From: Photobacterium sp. TY1-4
GTDB lineage: Bacteria; Pseudomonadota; Gammaproteobacteria; Enterobacterales; Vibrionaceae
Direction: 5' to 3'
NCBI RefSeq assembly: GCF_025398175.1
Contig: NZ_CP099734.1
Location: 1,178,001 to 1,242,000 of the forward strand
Length of the DNA stretch: 64,000 bases
In this document: in pieces, positions 36,071 through 45,730 of the stretch
How the letters are laid out: every line of letters starts with the position of its first letter
How positions within the stretch are numbered: position 1 is the stretch's first letter
Program-made: the position numbers and the translations under genes
The notes under the pieces: generated by a model
Told to the model about the DNA's origin: nothing
Seen by the model: the letters and a program-made list of their open reading frames with translations, nothing else
The model's database searches: none

Positions 36071-37360
36071 GTGACTCGAATTATCGTAGTGGGCGGCGGT
36101 GCCGGCGGCCTGGAGCTGGCCACCAAGCTGGGCCGAACGCTGGGGCGCAAGCGCCGCGCACAGATCACCCTGGTCGATCGAAAAGCCAGCCACTTGTGGA
36201 AACCCCTGCTGCACGAAGTGGCGACCGGCTCTATGGATGCCGGGGTCGACGCGCTCAGCTACCGTGCCCATGCCAAGAACCATGCCTTTGATTTCCAGAT
36301 GGGGGCGCTGCAATCGATTGATCGTGAGCGGAAAACCATTCAACTAGCCGCGCTTTACGATGAGCATAACGAGTTATTGTTGCCGGAACGTGAACTGGAG
36401 TACGACATCCTGGTGCTGGCGATCGGCTCGACATCGAACGATTTCCGGACCCCGGGCGTACGGGAGCATTGTATTTTCCTCGACAGTCCGGAGCAGGCGC
36501 ACCGTTTCCGGACCGAAATGAACAACCAGTTCCTCAAGCTGCATGCCAATAAAGAGCAGAAAACCGTCGATATCGCGATTGTCGGTGCCGGGGCGACCGG
36601 GGTGGAGCTGTCTGCCGAGCTGCATAATGCGGTGAAAGAGTTGCGAAACTACGGGTTCGGTGATCTCGACAGCTCCCGTTTGAACGTGAATCTGGTGGAA
36701 GCCGGCGAGCGTATTCTACCGGCGCTGCCGCCGCGGATTTCATCAGCGGCTCATAGCGAGCTGACTAAGCTGGGCGTGAACGTTCGCACTGCGACCATGG
36801 TGACCAAAGCCGATCAAACCGGGCTGACCACCAAAGACGGCGAGCATATTCCGGCCCAAATTATGGTGTGGGCCGCCGGGATCAAGGCGCCGGATTTCAT
36901 GAAGGACATTGCCGGGCTGGAAACCAATCGCATTAACCAGCTGGTGGTAAAACCGACGCTGCAAACGACCCGCGACGATGATATCTATGTGATTGGTGAT
37001 TTGGCCTGCTGTACGCAGGAAGACGGCAGCCTGGTTCCGCCGCGCGCACAAGCCGCCCACCAGATGGCCAGCCGCTGCTTCTCAAATATCGTGGCCAAGC
37101 TGACCGATCGTCAGCAAAAGCCGTTTGTGTATAGCGATCACGGCTCACTGGTCTCGCTGAGCCGTTTCTCGACGGTCGGAAGCCTGATGGGCAACCTGAC
37201 CAAAGGGTCGATGATGGTGGAAGGACGGATTGCCCGGGTGGTATATATCTCCTTGTATCGCATGCACCAGATCGCGCTGCATGGCCTGTTCAAAACCGGC
37301 CTGATGATGCTGGTGGGCCGGATCAACCGGGTGCTGCGCCCGAACCTCAAGTTGCACTAA
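36071..37360 (+). CDS. ndh: NADH dehydrogenase type II (Ndh)
   Basis: Single-subunit, non-proton-pumping NADH:quinone oxidoreductase, peripheral on the inner membrane; 429 residues. FAD-binding GGGAGG at 8-13, NADH-binding GAGATGVE near 173, second FAD contact [10 protein letters not shown], and the quinone-side motif [11 protein letters not shown]. The C-terminal ~70 residues are amphipathic and basic (membrane attachment). GTG start at 36071, preceded by AAGAGGAAG. The upstream 253 bp carry a long palindrome. Strong bidirectional terminator after the stop. Confidence 0.96.
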   Translation: MTRIIVVGGGAGGLELATKLGRTLGRKRRAQITLVDRKASHLWKPLLHEVATGSMDAGVDALSYRAHAKNHAFDFQMGALQSIDRERKTIQLAALYDEHNELLLPERELEYDILVLAIGSTSNDFRTPGVREHCIFLDSPEQAHRFRTEMNNQFLKLHANKEQKTVDIAIVGAGATGVELSAELHNAVKELRNYGFGDLDSSRLNVNLVEAGERILPALPPRISSAAHSELTKLGVNVRTATMVTKADQTGLTTKDGEHIPAQIMVWAAGIKAPDFMKDIAGLETNRINQLVVKPTLQTTRDDDIYVIGDLACCTQEDGSLVPPRAQAAHQMASRCFSNIVAKLTDRQQKPFVYSDHGSLVSLSRFSTVGSLMGNLTKGSMMVEGRIARVVYISLYRMHQIALHGLFKTGLMMLVGRINRVLRPNLKLH

Positions 37361-37389
37361 GCGAACACAGGGTTGTCTATCCGGAAATC

Positions 37390-37419
37390 AAAAACGCCGC
37401 TTTCAAAGCGGCGTTTTTT
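37390..37419. terminator. Bidirectional terminator between ndh and the FKBP gene
   Basis: 13-bp stem (37391-37403 with 37405-37417) and a one-base centre; A and T runs on both sides serve the two convergent genes. Confidence 0.93.
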
Positions 37420-37439
37420 GTCGGCGAGTGGAGCAGGCC

Positions 37440-37913
37440 TTAATTGATTTTGAACAGCTCAACATCAAAGATCAGCACCGAGCCCGGCGGGATCTTTCCG
37501 ACACCGCGGTTGCCATAGGCCAACTCAGCCGGAATGAAGAAGCGGGTCTTTTCGCCTTCGACCATCAGCTGCAATCCTTCGGTCCAGCCTTTAATCACTT
37601 GTCCCAACCCAAACTGAATGGTCTTGCCGCGCTCGACCGAGCTGTCAAAGACCGTGCCGTCAATCAGCGTGCCGTGATAGTGAACGGTCACTTTATCTGA
37701 GGCTTTGGGGTGAACGGTGCCGGTCCCTTCCTGCAGCACCTGATATTGCAGGCCGGAGGCGGTGGCCTGGACGCCGTCTTGTTGTAGGTTCTGCGCCAGG
37801 AACGCTTTGCCGGCCTCAATATGTTCTGCTGCGGCTTGCTTGTTGCCGTGCGAGCGCTGAATCATGAAAATAACGAGCGCCACAATGGCGATGGTGATCA
37901 GTATTTTTAGCAC
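37440..37913 (-). CDS. FKBP-type peptidyl-prolyl isomerase, membrane-anchored
   Basis: Prolyl cis-trans isomerase of 157 residues. N-terminal hydrophobic anchor about residues 2-18 (LKILITIAIVALVIFMI), a short helical linker, then the FKBP domain with VHYHGTLIDGTVFDSS, QVIKGWTEGLQLM, RFFIPAELAYGNRG and IPPGSVLIFDVEL, all positions of the FK506-pocket aromatic and Asp residues present. Uncleaved anchor and periplasmic domain are predicted. GTG start at 37913, with CAGGGA seven bases upstream. It differs from soluble FklB by the anchor. Confidence 0.9.
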   Translation of the reverse strand: MLKILITIAIVALVIFMIQRSHGNKQAAAEHIEAGKAFLAQNLQQDGVQATASGLQYQVLQEGTGTVHPKASDKVTVHYHGTLIDGTVFDSSVERGKTIQFGLGQVIKGWTEGLQLMVEGEKTRFFIPAELAYGNRGVGKIPPGSVLIFDVELFKIN

Positions 37914-38008
37914 GGGAAATCCCTGTTCGTTGACTGAATGACCCCCATAGTACCTTACCCCTTGAATTCATTCCAATTGCGAACCGTTTGAAATTGTTAC
38001 CGGGTCGA

Positions 38009-38572
38009 TTATGGCCGCTTGGGGTGAATATCCTCCGGGATGAGGGAAAACACGATACCGTCACATGGGGTACTGTGCTGGTATATCCGGTTCCTGGCCG
38101 TACACTCAAATTTGGCCTGGCAGGCCAGCGCGGTATGCTGGCTGGCCAGGTTGTCGGCATGGGTGACAATTTCCAGCCGGGTGAGTCCGAGCGTGTTGAA
38201 GGCAAACCGAATCACGGCCTGGCAGGCTTCGGTGGCATACCCTTGTTGCTGGGCTGACGCGCGGATCCAGTAGCCCAGCTCGGCCGTATTGAGTGTTGGG
38301 GAGAGGTGATTGAGTGAGACGCTGCCAATCAGCTGATCGTTGCGGCGCTCAAACAGCGCCAGCTCGTAGCAGAGATCCTGCCGCCAGTTTTGACGGCTGG
38401 CTTGAATCCAGGCATGGGCGTCTTGCTGATCATAGGTGCCGTGGCACCAGCCAATCCAGGGGCTGAGCGCCGTGACCGAACTTTGTACGGCATCGACCAG
38501 CGCGCACAGATCGGCGGATTTATACGGGCGGCAGCGCAGGCGGGCCGTGGCAAGTTCGAAGTCCAGTTTCAT
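38009..38572 (-). CDS. GNAT N-acetyltransferase, RimJ/RimL family
   Basis: 187-residue acetyltransferase of the type that acetylates protein N-termini or small amines with acetyl-CoA. N-terminal strand ELATARLRCRPYKSADL, motif with ELGYWIRASAQQQGYATEAC (acetyl-CoA P-loop variant, Gln-x-x-Gly-x-Ala) and RLEIVTHADNLASQH. The start at 38572 gives the family pattern MKLDFELATARLR, but its ribosome site is weak, and an upstream in-frame ATG at 38617 is possible. Target unknown. It lies between csiV and the FKBP gene on the same strand. Confidence 0.82.
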   Translation of the reverse strand: MKLDFELATARLRCRPYKSADLCALVDAVQSSVTALSPWIGWCHGTYDQQDAHAWIQASRQNWRQDLCYELALFERRNDQLIGSVSLNHLSPTLNTAELGYWIRASAQQQGYATEACQAVIRFAFNTLGLTRLEIVTHADNLASQHTALACQAKFECTARNRIYQHSTPCDGIVFSLIPEDIHPKRP

Positions 38573-38680
38573 CGACAGTGATATCAGGTCCGGGCGGTTG
38601 CGTTGGACTTCAAGCATAGGCAGAAATCGCAGCGACAGCAATGTGATAGGCCGTTGTGTCGGGGGCTGGACGACGGGCAA

Positions 38681-38708
38681 AGAAAAAGGCTGCCGGTTCG
38701 GCAGCCTT
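38681..38708 (-). terminator. Terminator after csiV
   Basis: 9-bp stem AAGGCTGCC / GGCAGCCTT with a 5-nt loop; on the minus strand it is followed by TTTCTTTGCC after five T. About 26 nt past the csiV stop. Confidence 0.85.
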
Positions 38709-38733
38709 CGGGACGTCACCGCATTCGGCAGGA

Positions 38734-39591
38734 TTATTCGACCCGGCGGATCTGAACCACCATCCCCATCAGCGGGTGGTCAAAGTAGTGGGTTTCGCCG
38801 CTGCGCATTTTGCGTTGCTGCTCGAAACGGTAGCTTTTCAGGAACTCTTCCACTTCGACTTTCTTCTCAACTTTTTGTAAATGGCCGACCTGAACATTGC
38901 TCTCGTCATTGAGCAATTCGGTCTCCAGATCCATCGGCTCGGCGCCGACAATAATCTCGCGGCGGCTTGGCTCGCGCAGATCCAGGTTGGCTTCCGTAAA
39001 CAGGTAATGCTGAACATAGACCCGGATCTGACCTTCCAGCTCATACAGCGGGGTGTGCGGCTCGGCAGCGAACGGCGCATCCGCACTGTCGGCTGCCGGA
39101 TCTGCTGTCACCGGCAGGGCGGTATTGGTTTCGGCTGCATCGGTTTTGACAGACGGCAGCGTTTGCGGCTCGGTGACCTGACGTCGTTTCAGCTCGGCTT
39201 TGGACGTACCATCCGGCAGGTATTGATCGGAGAAGTCCCGTCCGGCGGTGAAATAGAATTTCGGTGCTGCGGCCTTGCTCAGATCACCCTGGCGCCAGCC
39301 AAAGTGAGCCAGCGGCTGGAAACCGGCATGGCTTTTCAGTTTGTCATATTGTGTTGTCAGTTGATACTGATTGGCCGGCATCACGCTGATCCCTCTGGCC
39401 GTCAGTTGCTCGCTGTCGGCAAAGGAAATCGTACCCTTGAGATTGAGCGGCGGTGGCTGATCCGGCCACGCTTCACCGGTCTGGGTCGGCTCAATATTGC
39501 GCTTGAACAGAATCACTTCAATGTCAAATTGTCGTGCTGCCAGGCTCGGCCAACTGATGGCGAGCAGCAGCAAATAAATCATTTTTTTCAA
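38734..39591 (-). CDS. csiV: Peptidoglycan-binding protein CsiV
   Basis: Periplasmic protein of 285 residues, the CsiV family that in Vibrio cholerae supports the PBP1A/LpoA branch of peptidoglycan synthesis. Signal peptide MKKMIYLLLLAISWPSLA, then the family start RQFDIEVILFKRNIEPT and a C-terminal domain with GQIRVYVQHYLFTEANLDLREP and the closing HPLMGMVVQIRRVE. The middle (about 140-175) is a low-complexity Ala/Thr/Asp linker. TTG at 39591 is preferred because GGGG lies seven bases before it; an ATG three codons later is possible. It starts 28 nt after mfd, so it belongs to the PilZ-mfd-csiV operon. Confidence 0.85.
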   Translation of the reverse strand: MKKMIYLLLLAISWPSLAARQFDIEVILFKRNIEPTQTGEAWPDQPPPLNLKGTISFADSEQLTARGISVMPANQYQLTTQYDKLKSHAGFQPLAHFGWRQGDLSKAAAPKFYFTAGRDFSDQYLPDGTSKAELKRRQVTEPQTLPSVKTDAAETNTALPVTADPAADSADAPFAAEPHTPLYELEGQIRVYVQHYLFTEANLDLREPSRREIIVGAEPMDLETELLNDESNVQVGHLQKVEKKVEVEEFLKSYRFEQQRKMRSGETHYFDHPLMGMVVQIRRVE

Positions 39592-39619
39592 GATTATACC
39601 CCGTACAATAGTGCTTCTA

Positions 39620-42600
39620 TTATAGAGTGTTTTCAGCCAGCTTTGTTAAAAGGCCGTCAACATATTCAATGCGCTTGTCTTTGCCGCTCATCGGCGCCAT
39701 CATTTTCAGTTTGGTCGGGCCTTCCATCCGGTAATGCTGCGGTTGCGATTGTAGCAGACTGACCAGGAAACCCGGATCGATTGACGCATTTTGGGCAAAT
39801 TCGATATAGCCGCCCTTGTCACCGGCTTCAATCCGGCGCACCCCGATGTCCGCCGCTTTGAGCTTAAGTTTGTTGAGGATCAGCAGGTTGCTGGCCGCAT
39901 CCGGCAACAGGCCGAACCGGTCGATCAGCTCGACTTTCAGCTCGCCCAGGGCAGTGTCATTGTCGGCACTGGCAATGCGCTTGTAGAGCGACAGGCGGGT
40001 GTTGATGTCCGGAATGTAATCATCCGGCAGCAACGCCGGCAGGCGCAGCTCCACTTCCGTCTGCTCGCGCAGCAAATCATCGAGCGACGGCTCTTTGCCG
40101 GCTTTGAGTGCCTCGACCGCCTGCTCCAGCATTTCCATAAACAGCGTAAAGCCAACCGATTGGATTTGACCGCTTTGCTCATCGCCCAGCAGTTCCCCGG
40201 CACCGCGAATTTCCAGGTCATGGGTTGCCAGGGTAAACCCGGCACCCAGATCTTCGAGCGAAGCGATGGCTTCGAGGCGTTTGACGGCATCTTTGGTCAT
40301 CCGCTTCGGATGTGGGGTCAGCATATAGGCGTAAGCCTGGTGATGCGACCGGCCGACCCGGCCGCGCAACTGGTGCAACTGGGCCAGACCGAGATGATCG
40401 GCACGGTTGATGATAATGGTATTGGCTGTCGGGACGTCGATCCCGGTTTCGATGATCGTGGTGCAGACCAGCAGGTTGAAACGCTGGTGGTAGAAATCAC
40501 TCATGATCTTCTCCAGCTCGCGCTCGCGCATCTGGCCGTGGGCAAAGGTGATCCGGGCTTCGGGGATCAGTTTGGCCAAATCCTCGGCGGTCTTTTCAAT
40601 CGAATCGACATCATTGTGGAGGAAGTACACCTGGCCGCCGCGCATAATTTCCCGCAGCGCCGCTTCGCGCACCAGCATGTCTTCGTGCTCGCGGACAAAG
40701 GTCTTGATCGCCAGGCGGCGTGACGGCGGCGTCGCGATAATCGACAGGTCCCGCATCCCGCTCATGGCCATATTCAGGGTCCGCGGGATCGGCGTTGCGG
40801 TGAGGGTCAGGATATCGACATCCGCCCGCAGCGACTTGATCTTCTCTTTCTGGCGCACCCCGAAGCGGTGCTCCTCATCGACAATCAGCAGGCCGAGATC
40901 CTGGTACTTCACCGAGGCGTTGAGCAGCTTGTGGGTACCGATCAGAATATCGATCTTGCCGTCGGCGACATCGGCCAGAATTTGTTTCTGCTCTTTGGCG
41001 GTTTTAAAGCGCGACAGCACCTCGACCCGCACCGGGGTGTTGGCGAAGCGGTCGCGGAAGTTCTCGAAGTGTTGCTGGGCCAGCAGGGTGGTCGGCACCA
41101 GCACCGTAACCTGTTTGTTGTTGTCGACCGCCACAAACGCAGCCCGCATCGCCACTTCGGTTTTGCCGAAGCCGACATCGCCGCACACCAGGCGGTCCAT
41201 GGCTTTGGCCTGACACATATCTGACAGTACGGCGTTGATTGCCAGTGCCTGATCGTGGGTCTCTTCGAACGGGAAGCCGGTGCAGAAGTCGGCATAGGCT
41301 TCGCGATCCAGGGTGAACTTAAAGCCCGGTTTCATTTCGCGTTTGGCATAGACATCGAGCAGCTCGGCGGCAACGTCGCGCACTTTCTCGGCCGCTTTCT
41401 TGCGGGCCTTGGCCCAGGTTTCGCCGCCCAGCTTGTGGATCGGGGCCGTGTCTTCTGCACCGCCGGAGTAGCGGCTGATCAGGTGCAGCGATGCCACCGG
41501 GACGTACAGCTTGGCACCGCCCTGGTATTCCAGTGTTACGTATTCGGTTTTCAGGCCGCCGGCTTCCAGGGTTTGCAGGCCCTGATACCGGCCGATGCCA
41601 TGTTCGAGGTGGACCACCGGCTGGCCGATTTTCAGCTCAGCCAGGTTGCGGATAATGGTATCGGTGTTGATGACTTTCTTGTCATCGCGGCGACGGCGCT
41701 GGACCACACGTTCACCGAGCAAGTCGCTTTCACAGATCAGGGCCAGGGCCGGCTCGGCAAGCATAAAGCCTTGTTCGGCGGCACCAATGATCAGGGTGAA
41801 CTTGTCCGCAGCGGCAACGGCGTCAACCAGGCTGTGGCAGACCCGCGGCCGCAGTTTGATCCGGGCCAGCAGATCCAGCAGGGCTTCCCGGCGACCTTCA
41901 GAGGCGACCGAGAACACGATTTTCCCGTCAAATTGTTCTGCAAAGCGGCGAAGTTCGGCCAGTGGCTCCTTCAACTGATGATTGATCGTCAGCGACGGCA
42001 CCGGCGTCAGTGCCGGGTTGAACCGCCCGGCTTTGTCGGGTTCCGGCTCACGGCGTAGTCGCACCTGTGGCAGTGGATTAAAGCCGGCGAACATCTCTTC
42101 TTTGGTCAGCCACAGCTCAGACGGGTTGAGCAGCGGGCGCAGCGGATCGACCCGGCGCTGCTCATAGCGATAGGCGGCGTCGCTGAGGAAGTGATCGACG
42201 GCTGGTTCCAGCTCGCCGATGGTCAGCAGCAGGCTGGCGTCCGGCAGGTAGTCGAACAGGGTTTCGGTTTGCTCGAAGAACAGCGGCTGCCAGTATTCGA
42301 TGCCAGCCGGCCAGGTGCGTTTGCTGACCTGCTGGTAAATGGATTCCGGCTCGCGACGGGCTTCAAAGCGCTCGCGCCAGCGCATGCGGAAATTCTCCAC
42401 CGCTAGGTCGTCGGTCGGGAATTCGTGGGCCGGGAGCAGGTGGATCTGGTCGATCTCTCCGGTGGAGCGCTGGGTTTCCGGCTCAAACTGGCGGATGGAA
42501 TCGACTTCGTCATCAAAAAAGTCAATCCGGTACGGCTGGCTGCTACCCATCGGGAACAGATCCAGCAGCGAGCCCCGGCTGGCATATTCGCCGTGCTCCA

Positions 42601-43075
42601 TCACCTGATCGACATGGCGGTAGCCGGCAGCTTCAAGCTGCATGCGCAGTTTCTCAAGCGACAGGCGATCGCCGTTGCGGACCATCAGGGCGTGCTGGTG
42701 AATAAACTCGCGCGGCGTCAGTCGTTGAAGCAGGGTGCTGATCGGGACCAGGAGGATCCCGTCGGTTTGCGTCGGCAGCCTATACAACCGGGCCAGACGA
42801 TCAGAAATAATGTCCTGATGCGGCGAAAAGTTGTCGTAGGGCAGGGTTTCCCAGTCCGGGAAGACACCGACGTCAAGATCGGTGAACTGGCTGACTTCCG
42901 GCTGGAGTCGTAAGGCCGTTTGGGTGTCCGGAACGACCGCCAGCACGGGGCCTGGATGCGCCTGGGCCAGCTCGGCAAGCGATAAAGCCAGCGCGGCACC
43001 GGAAACATTGCCGATAAATCGGTTATCCCCTGGCTTACCGGGCAGGGGGAGCGAAAGGAGTTGGTTTGGTTTCAT
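39620..43075 (-). CDS. mfd: Transcription-repair coupling factor Mfd
   Basis: DNA translocase that removes stalled RNA polymerase at lesions and recruits UvrA; 1151 residues (E. coli 1148). N-terminal UvrB-homology module (about 1-340), RNA-polymerase-interacting domain around 480-550 (QPVVHLEHGIGRYQGL), helicase domains with Walker A VCGDVGFGKTEVAMRAA, Walker B IVDEEHRFGVRQKEK, TATPIPRTL and the TRG-type DTATT..QLRGRVGRSHHQAYAY region, then the C-terminal inhibitory domain. The start at 43075 gives MKPNQLLSLPLP; a longer frame runs into the PilZ gene. Only 4 nt separate it from the PilZ stop. Confidence 0.96.
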   Translation of the reverse strand: MKPNQLLSLPLPGKPGDNRFIGNVSGAALALSLAELAQAHPGPVLAVVPDTQTALRLQPEVSQFTDLDVGVFPDWETLPYDNFSPHQDIISDRLARLYRLPTQTDGILLVPISTLLQRLTPREFIHQHALMVRNGDRLSLEKLRMQLEAAGYRHVDQVMEHGEYASRGSLLDLFPMGSSQPYRIDFFDDEVDSIRQFEPETQRSTGEIDQIHLLPAHEFPTDDLAVENFRMRWRERFEARREPESIYQQVSKRTWPAGIEYWQPLFFEQTETLFDYLPDASLLLTIGELEPAVDHFLSDAAYRYEQRRVDPLRPLLNPSELWLTKEEMFAGFNPLPQVRLRREPEPDKAGRFNPALTPVPSLTINHQLKEPLAELRRFAEQFDGKIVFSVASEGRREALLDLLARIKLRPRVCHSLVDAVAAADKFTLIIGAAEQGFMLAEPALALICESDLLGERVVQRRRRDDKKVINTDTIIRNLAELKIGQPVVHLEHGIGRYQGLQTLEAGGLKTEYVTLEYQGGAKLYVPVASLHLISRYSGGAEDTAPIHKLGGETWAKARKKAAEKVRDVAAELLDVYAKREMKPGFKFTLDREAYADFCTGFPFEETHDQALAINAVLSDMCQAKAMDRLVCGDVGFGKTEVAMRAAFVAVDNNKQVTVLVPTTLLAQQHFENFRDRFANTPVRVEVLSRFKTAKEQKQILADVADGKIDILIGTHKLLNASVKYQDLGLLIVDEEHRFGVRQKEKIKSLRADVDILTLTATPIPRTLNMAMSGMRDLSIIATPPSRRLAIKTFVREHEDMLVREAALREIMRGGQVYFLHNDVDSIEKTAEDLAKLIPEARITFAHGQMRERELEKIMSDFYHQRFNLLVCTTIIETGIDVPTANTIIINRADHLGLAQLHQLRGRVGRSHHQAYAYMLTPHPKRMTKDAVKRLEAIASLEDLGAGFTLATHDLEIRGAGELLGDEQSGQIQSVGFTLFMEMLEQAVEALKAGKEPSLDDLLREQTEVELRLPALLPDDYIPDINTRLSLYKRIASADNDTALGELKVELIDRFGLLPDAASNLLILNKLKLKAADIGVRRIEAGDKGGYIEFAQNASIDPGFLVSLLQSQPQHYRMEGPTKLKMMAPMSGKDKRIEYVDGLLTKLAENTL

Positions 43076-43079
43076 GAGC

Positions 43080-43652
43080 TTATTGGTTTTCGGTTCGCTG
43101 TTGCGCGCGCTGGCGCAGGAGTTTTTGCTGAACATACAGGGCGGCGCGGATCAGCAGATCCTGATCATCTTCCTGCAAACGAATATATTTCAGTGTGATT
43201 TCAAACGCATCGCCTTTTTCCCGGCAGTCCGTCACCTCGGCATAGCAGTACACTGCCGCAGACGGCTTGTCTAAGAATAGCTTTACCCGGGTATAACGGC
43301 CGACCTGAAAAGGCTGGGTCGCGGTAAAAGTAAGTTGGCTGGCGCCGAAAGTCTCGGTGGTATAGCGCAGTGCCGGGTTGTCTTGTTGCGACAGGACAAA
43401 GGAGAGCAACAGGTTAATTTTGTTGTTCTGCGCTTTGAGATAGTCCAACAGCAGTTGATTGTCTTTCTGGGCCAGTTTGCCGAGAGACTGCTCAATGCCT
43501 TCTTCGAAACCGGAGCATTCACTGGCGACACGAAACAGGGGCGGGATCTCCAGGAGGAACGCTGACTCGTCGGGCAGGGATTCCCCGTCAGCGAGTCGTT
43601 CGACATTGATGGTTAGCCCGGCGTGGACTGAAAAATACTCGTCCTGGTTCAT
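43080..43652 (-). CDS. PilZ-domain protein (PlzB-like), degenerate c-di-GMP motifs
   Basis: 190-residue protein encoded directly upstream of mfd, the position of a PilZ gene in Vibrio cholerae (plzB, from memory). The C-terminal half (about 95-170) has the beta-rich PilZ pattern ending in AEVTDCREKGDAFEITLKYI. The canonical c-di-GMP contacts, Arg-x3-Arg and Asp/Asn-x-Ser-x-x-Gly, are not visible: the corresponding stretch is FGASQLTFTATQPF. The N-terminal half (about 1-90) is a helical region with LLLDYLKAQNNKINLLLSFVL. It may be a non-binding PilZ protein acting through partners. Divergent from lolC. Confidence 0.7.
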   Translation of the reverse strand: MNQDEYFSVHAGLTINVERLADGESLPDESAFLLEIPPLFRVASECSGFEEGIEQSLGKLAQKDNQLLLDYLKAQNNKINLLLSFVLSQQDNPALRYTTETFGASQLTFTATQPFQVGRYTRVKLFLDKPSAAVYCYAEVTDCREKGDAFEITLKYIRLQEDDQDLLIRAALYVQQKLLRQRAQQRTENQ

Positions 43653-43839
43653 GTCATACTCACGTCATGATTACTATTCTTCGATTATCACTTACCCGTG
43701 GTCATCGAGCAAGCAAAGGGCGGTGCAGTGTTCATTTTACCTGCTGTTTTCTCGCCAGTTTTCGCCTCCGGATGGTAATCCCGTCCGGCAACGGTTATTC
43801 TTGCTGGCAGTTTACAACAGGATGGTATCGACTCGGTTT

Positions 43840-45048
43840 ATGTTTCATCCAGTCTCATTTTTTATTGGCTTGCGGTACCTGCGGGGGCGCTCTGGGGATC
43901 GCTTCAGCCGCTTTGTCTCTTATATGTCCACCGCCGGGATCACCATCGGGGTCTTGGCCCTGGTGACGGTACTGTCGGTGATGAATGGCTTCGAGCAGCA
44001 ACTGAAGTCGCGCATCCTCGGGGTGATGCCCCAGGCGGTGATCTCCCAGCCAGACGGCCGCATGGTTCGCGAACCGGCGCCACCGGCAGCCCTGACGACC
44101 TTGCCGTATGTCTCGATGGTGATGCCGCTGACCCGCAGTGAGACCATTGTGCAGAGTGCGGCGTCGCTGTCCGCCGGGATGCTGCTGGGCATCGATCCCA
44201 ATGCTTATGAGCCGCTCGGTTATCATCTGACCCAGGGCAAGCTGTCGAACCTGACGCCGGGGAGTTACCGGGTCATTATGGGTCAGTCACTGGCCGGCGA
44301 GCTGGGGGTGAAGGTGGGTGACAAAGTGCGCCTGATGGTCACCAGTGCCAGCCAGTACACGCCGATTGGCCGGATCCCGAGCCAGCGCAATTTTGTGGTG
44401 GAAGGCATTTTTAACGCCAGTTCTGATGTCGACAAACAACTGCTGCTGACCAATATCACCGACGCCGGGCGCTTGCTGCGCTACAAATCGAATGAAATGA
44501 CCGGCTGGCGCTTGTTTGTCGATGATCCCTTTGTCGTCACCGAGCTGGCCGAGCAGCCGCTACCGCATGAGTGGATGTGGTCTGACTGGCGCCAGCAATT
44601 GGGCGAGTTGTTCCAGGCGGTGAAAATGGAAAAGAACATGATGGGCCTGATGCTGGGGCTGATCATCGGGGTGGCGGCTTTTAATATCATTTCCGCGCTG
44701 ATCATGGTGGTGATGGAGAAGCAGGCAGAGGTCGCCATTCTCAAAACCCAGGGCATGACCAGCCGTCAGGTGTTACTGGTCTTTATCGTCCAGGGGGCCA
44801 GCAGCGGGGTGATTGGCGCTGTTGCCGGTGGCGTGCTGGGCACGTTGCTGGCGTTGAATCTGAATACGGTGCTGTCGGTGCTCGGCGTTCAGTTGCTGAT
44901 GGTCGGCGGCTCCCTGCCGGTGGTCGTCAAACCGATGCAAATTGTTATTGTGGTTGTCGGGGCAATTGTCCTGAGCTTGCTGGCCACTGTGTTTCCTTCT
45001 TATCGTGCAGCATCTGTACGTCCTGCTGAGGCCTTACGTTATGAGTAA
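43840..45048 (+). CDS. lolC: Lipoprotein-releasing ABC transporter permease LolC
   Basis: Inner-membrane subunit of LolCDE, which extracts outer-membrane lipoproteins and passes them to LolA. 402 residues, four membrane helices (about 25-50, 270-295, 315-345, 365-385) and a periplasmic domain with the LolA-binding hook region [14 protein letters not shown]-terminus [25 protein letters not shown] matches the family; an ATG six codons upstream (43822) is possible. Ends ...RPAEALRYE as in E. coli. Overlaps lolD by 8 nt. Confidence 0.94.
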   Translation: MFHPVSFFIGLRYLRGRSGDRFSRFVSYMSTAGITIGVLALVTVLSVMNGFEQQLKSRILGVMPQAVISQPDGRMVREPAPPAALTTLPYVSMVMPLTRSETIVQSAASLSAGMLLGIDPNAYEPLGYHLTQGKLSNLTPGSYRVIMGQSLAGELGVKVGDKVRLMVTSASQYTPIGRIPSQRNFVVEGIFNASSDVDKQLLLTNITDAGRLLRYKSNEMTGWRLFVDDPFVVTELAEQPLPHEWMWSDWRQQLGELFQAVKMEKNMMGLMLGLIIGVAAFNIISALIMVVMEKQAEVAILKTQGMTSRQVLLVFIVQGASSGVIGAVAGGVLGTLLALNLNTVLSVLGVQLLMVGGSLPVVVKPMQIVIVVVGAIVLSLLATVFPSYRAASVRPAEALRYE

Positions 45049-45730
45049 TTCACTATTGGTTTGTCACGCCCTGCGCAAGGTGTATCGCGAGGCGCAACTC
45101 GAAACGGAAGTGCTGAAAGACGTCGGGTTTGCCATCAATGCCGGTGAGCTGGTCGGGATTGTCGGGGCGTCCGGCTCCGGTAAAAGTACGCTGCTGCACT
45201 TGTTGGGCGCGCTGGATGAGCCGACCAGCGGCGATGTGTTTTTCAAGGGCCAGAAGCTCAATGCCATGAGTTCGGGCAAGCAGGCGAAAATCCGCAACCG
45301 GGAGCTGGGCTTTGTCTATCAGTTCCACCACCTGCTGGCGGATTTCAGTGCGGTGGAAAATGTCGCGATGCCACTGCTGATTGGCGGGCTGGCGGCGGAA
45401 AAAGCCCGGGCGAAAGCGGAAAATATGCTGGAGCAGGTCGGGCTGAAACACCGCTTTGAACATCGCCCGGCAGAGCTCAGCGGCGGGGAGCGTCAGCGGG
45501 TGGCGATCGCCCGGGCGCTGGTCAATGATCCGGCGATTGTGCTGGCCGATGAGCCGACGGGGAACCTGGATCATAAAACCGCGCTGGAGATTTACGATTT
45601 GATGCGCAAGCTGAATCAGGAGTCCGGCACGGCGTTTCTGGTGGTGACCCACGACAATGAGCTGGCCGGCAAGCTGGATCGTTGTATGAGCATGCAAGAT
45701 GGCGTGTTGACCCAAGTCGAGGTGGCCTGA
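45041..45730 (+). CDS. lolD: Lipoprotein-releasing ABC transporter ATPase LolD
   Basis: ATPase of LolCDE, 229 residues. Walker [10 protein letters not shown] at 42-50, Q-loop [13 protein letters not shown], signature [15 protein letters not shown], Walker [13 protein letters not shown], switch His in VVTHD. ATG at 45041 overlaps the end of lolC and its stop overlaps the lolE start (TGATG), so translation of the three genes is coupled. The family-specific Lol motif lies between Walker A and signature ([11 protein letters not shown]). Confidence 0.96.
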   Translation: MSNSLLVCHALRKVYREAQLETEVLKDVGFAINAGELVGIVGASGSGKSTLLHLLGALDEPTSGDVFFKGQKLNAMSSGKQAKIRNRELGFVYQFHHLLADFSAVENVAMPLLIGGLAAEKARAKAENMLEQVGLKHRFEHRPAELSGGERQRVAIARALVNDPAIVLADEPTGNLDHKTALEIYDLMRKLNQESGTAFLVVTHDNELAGKLDRCMSMQDGVLTQVEVA

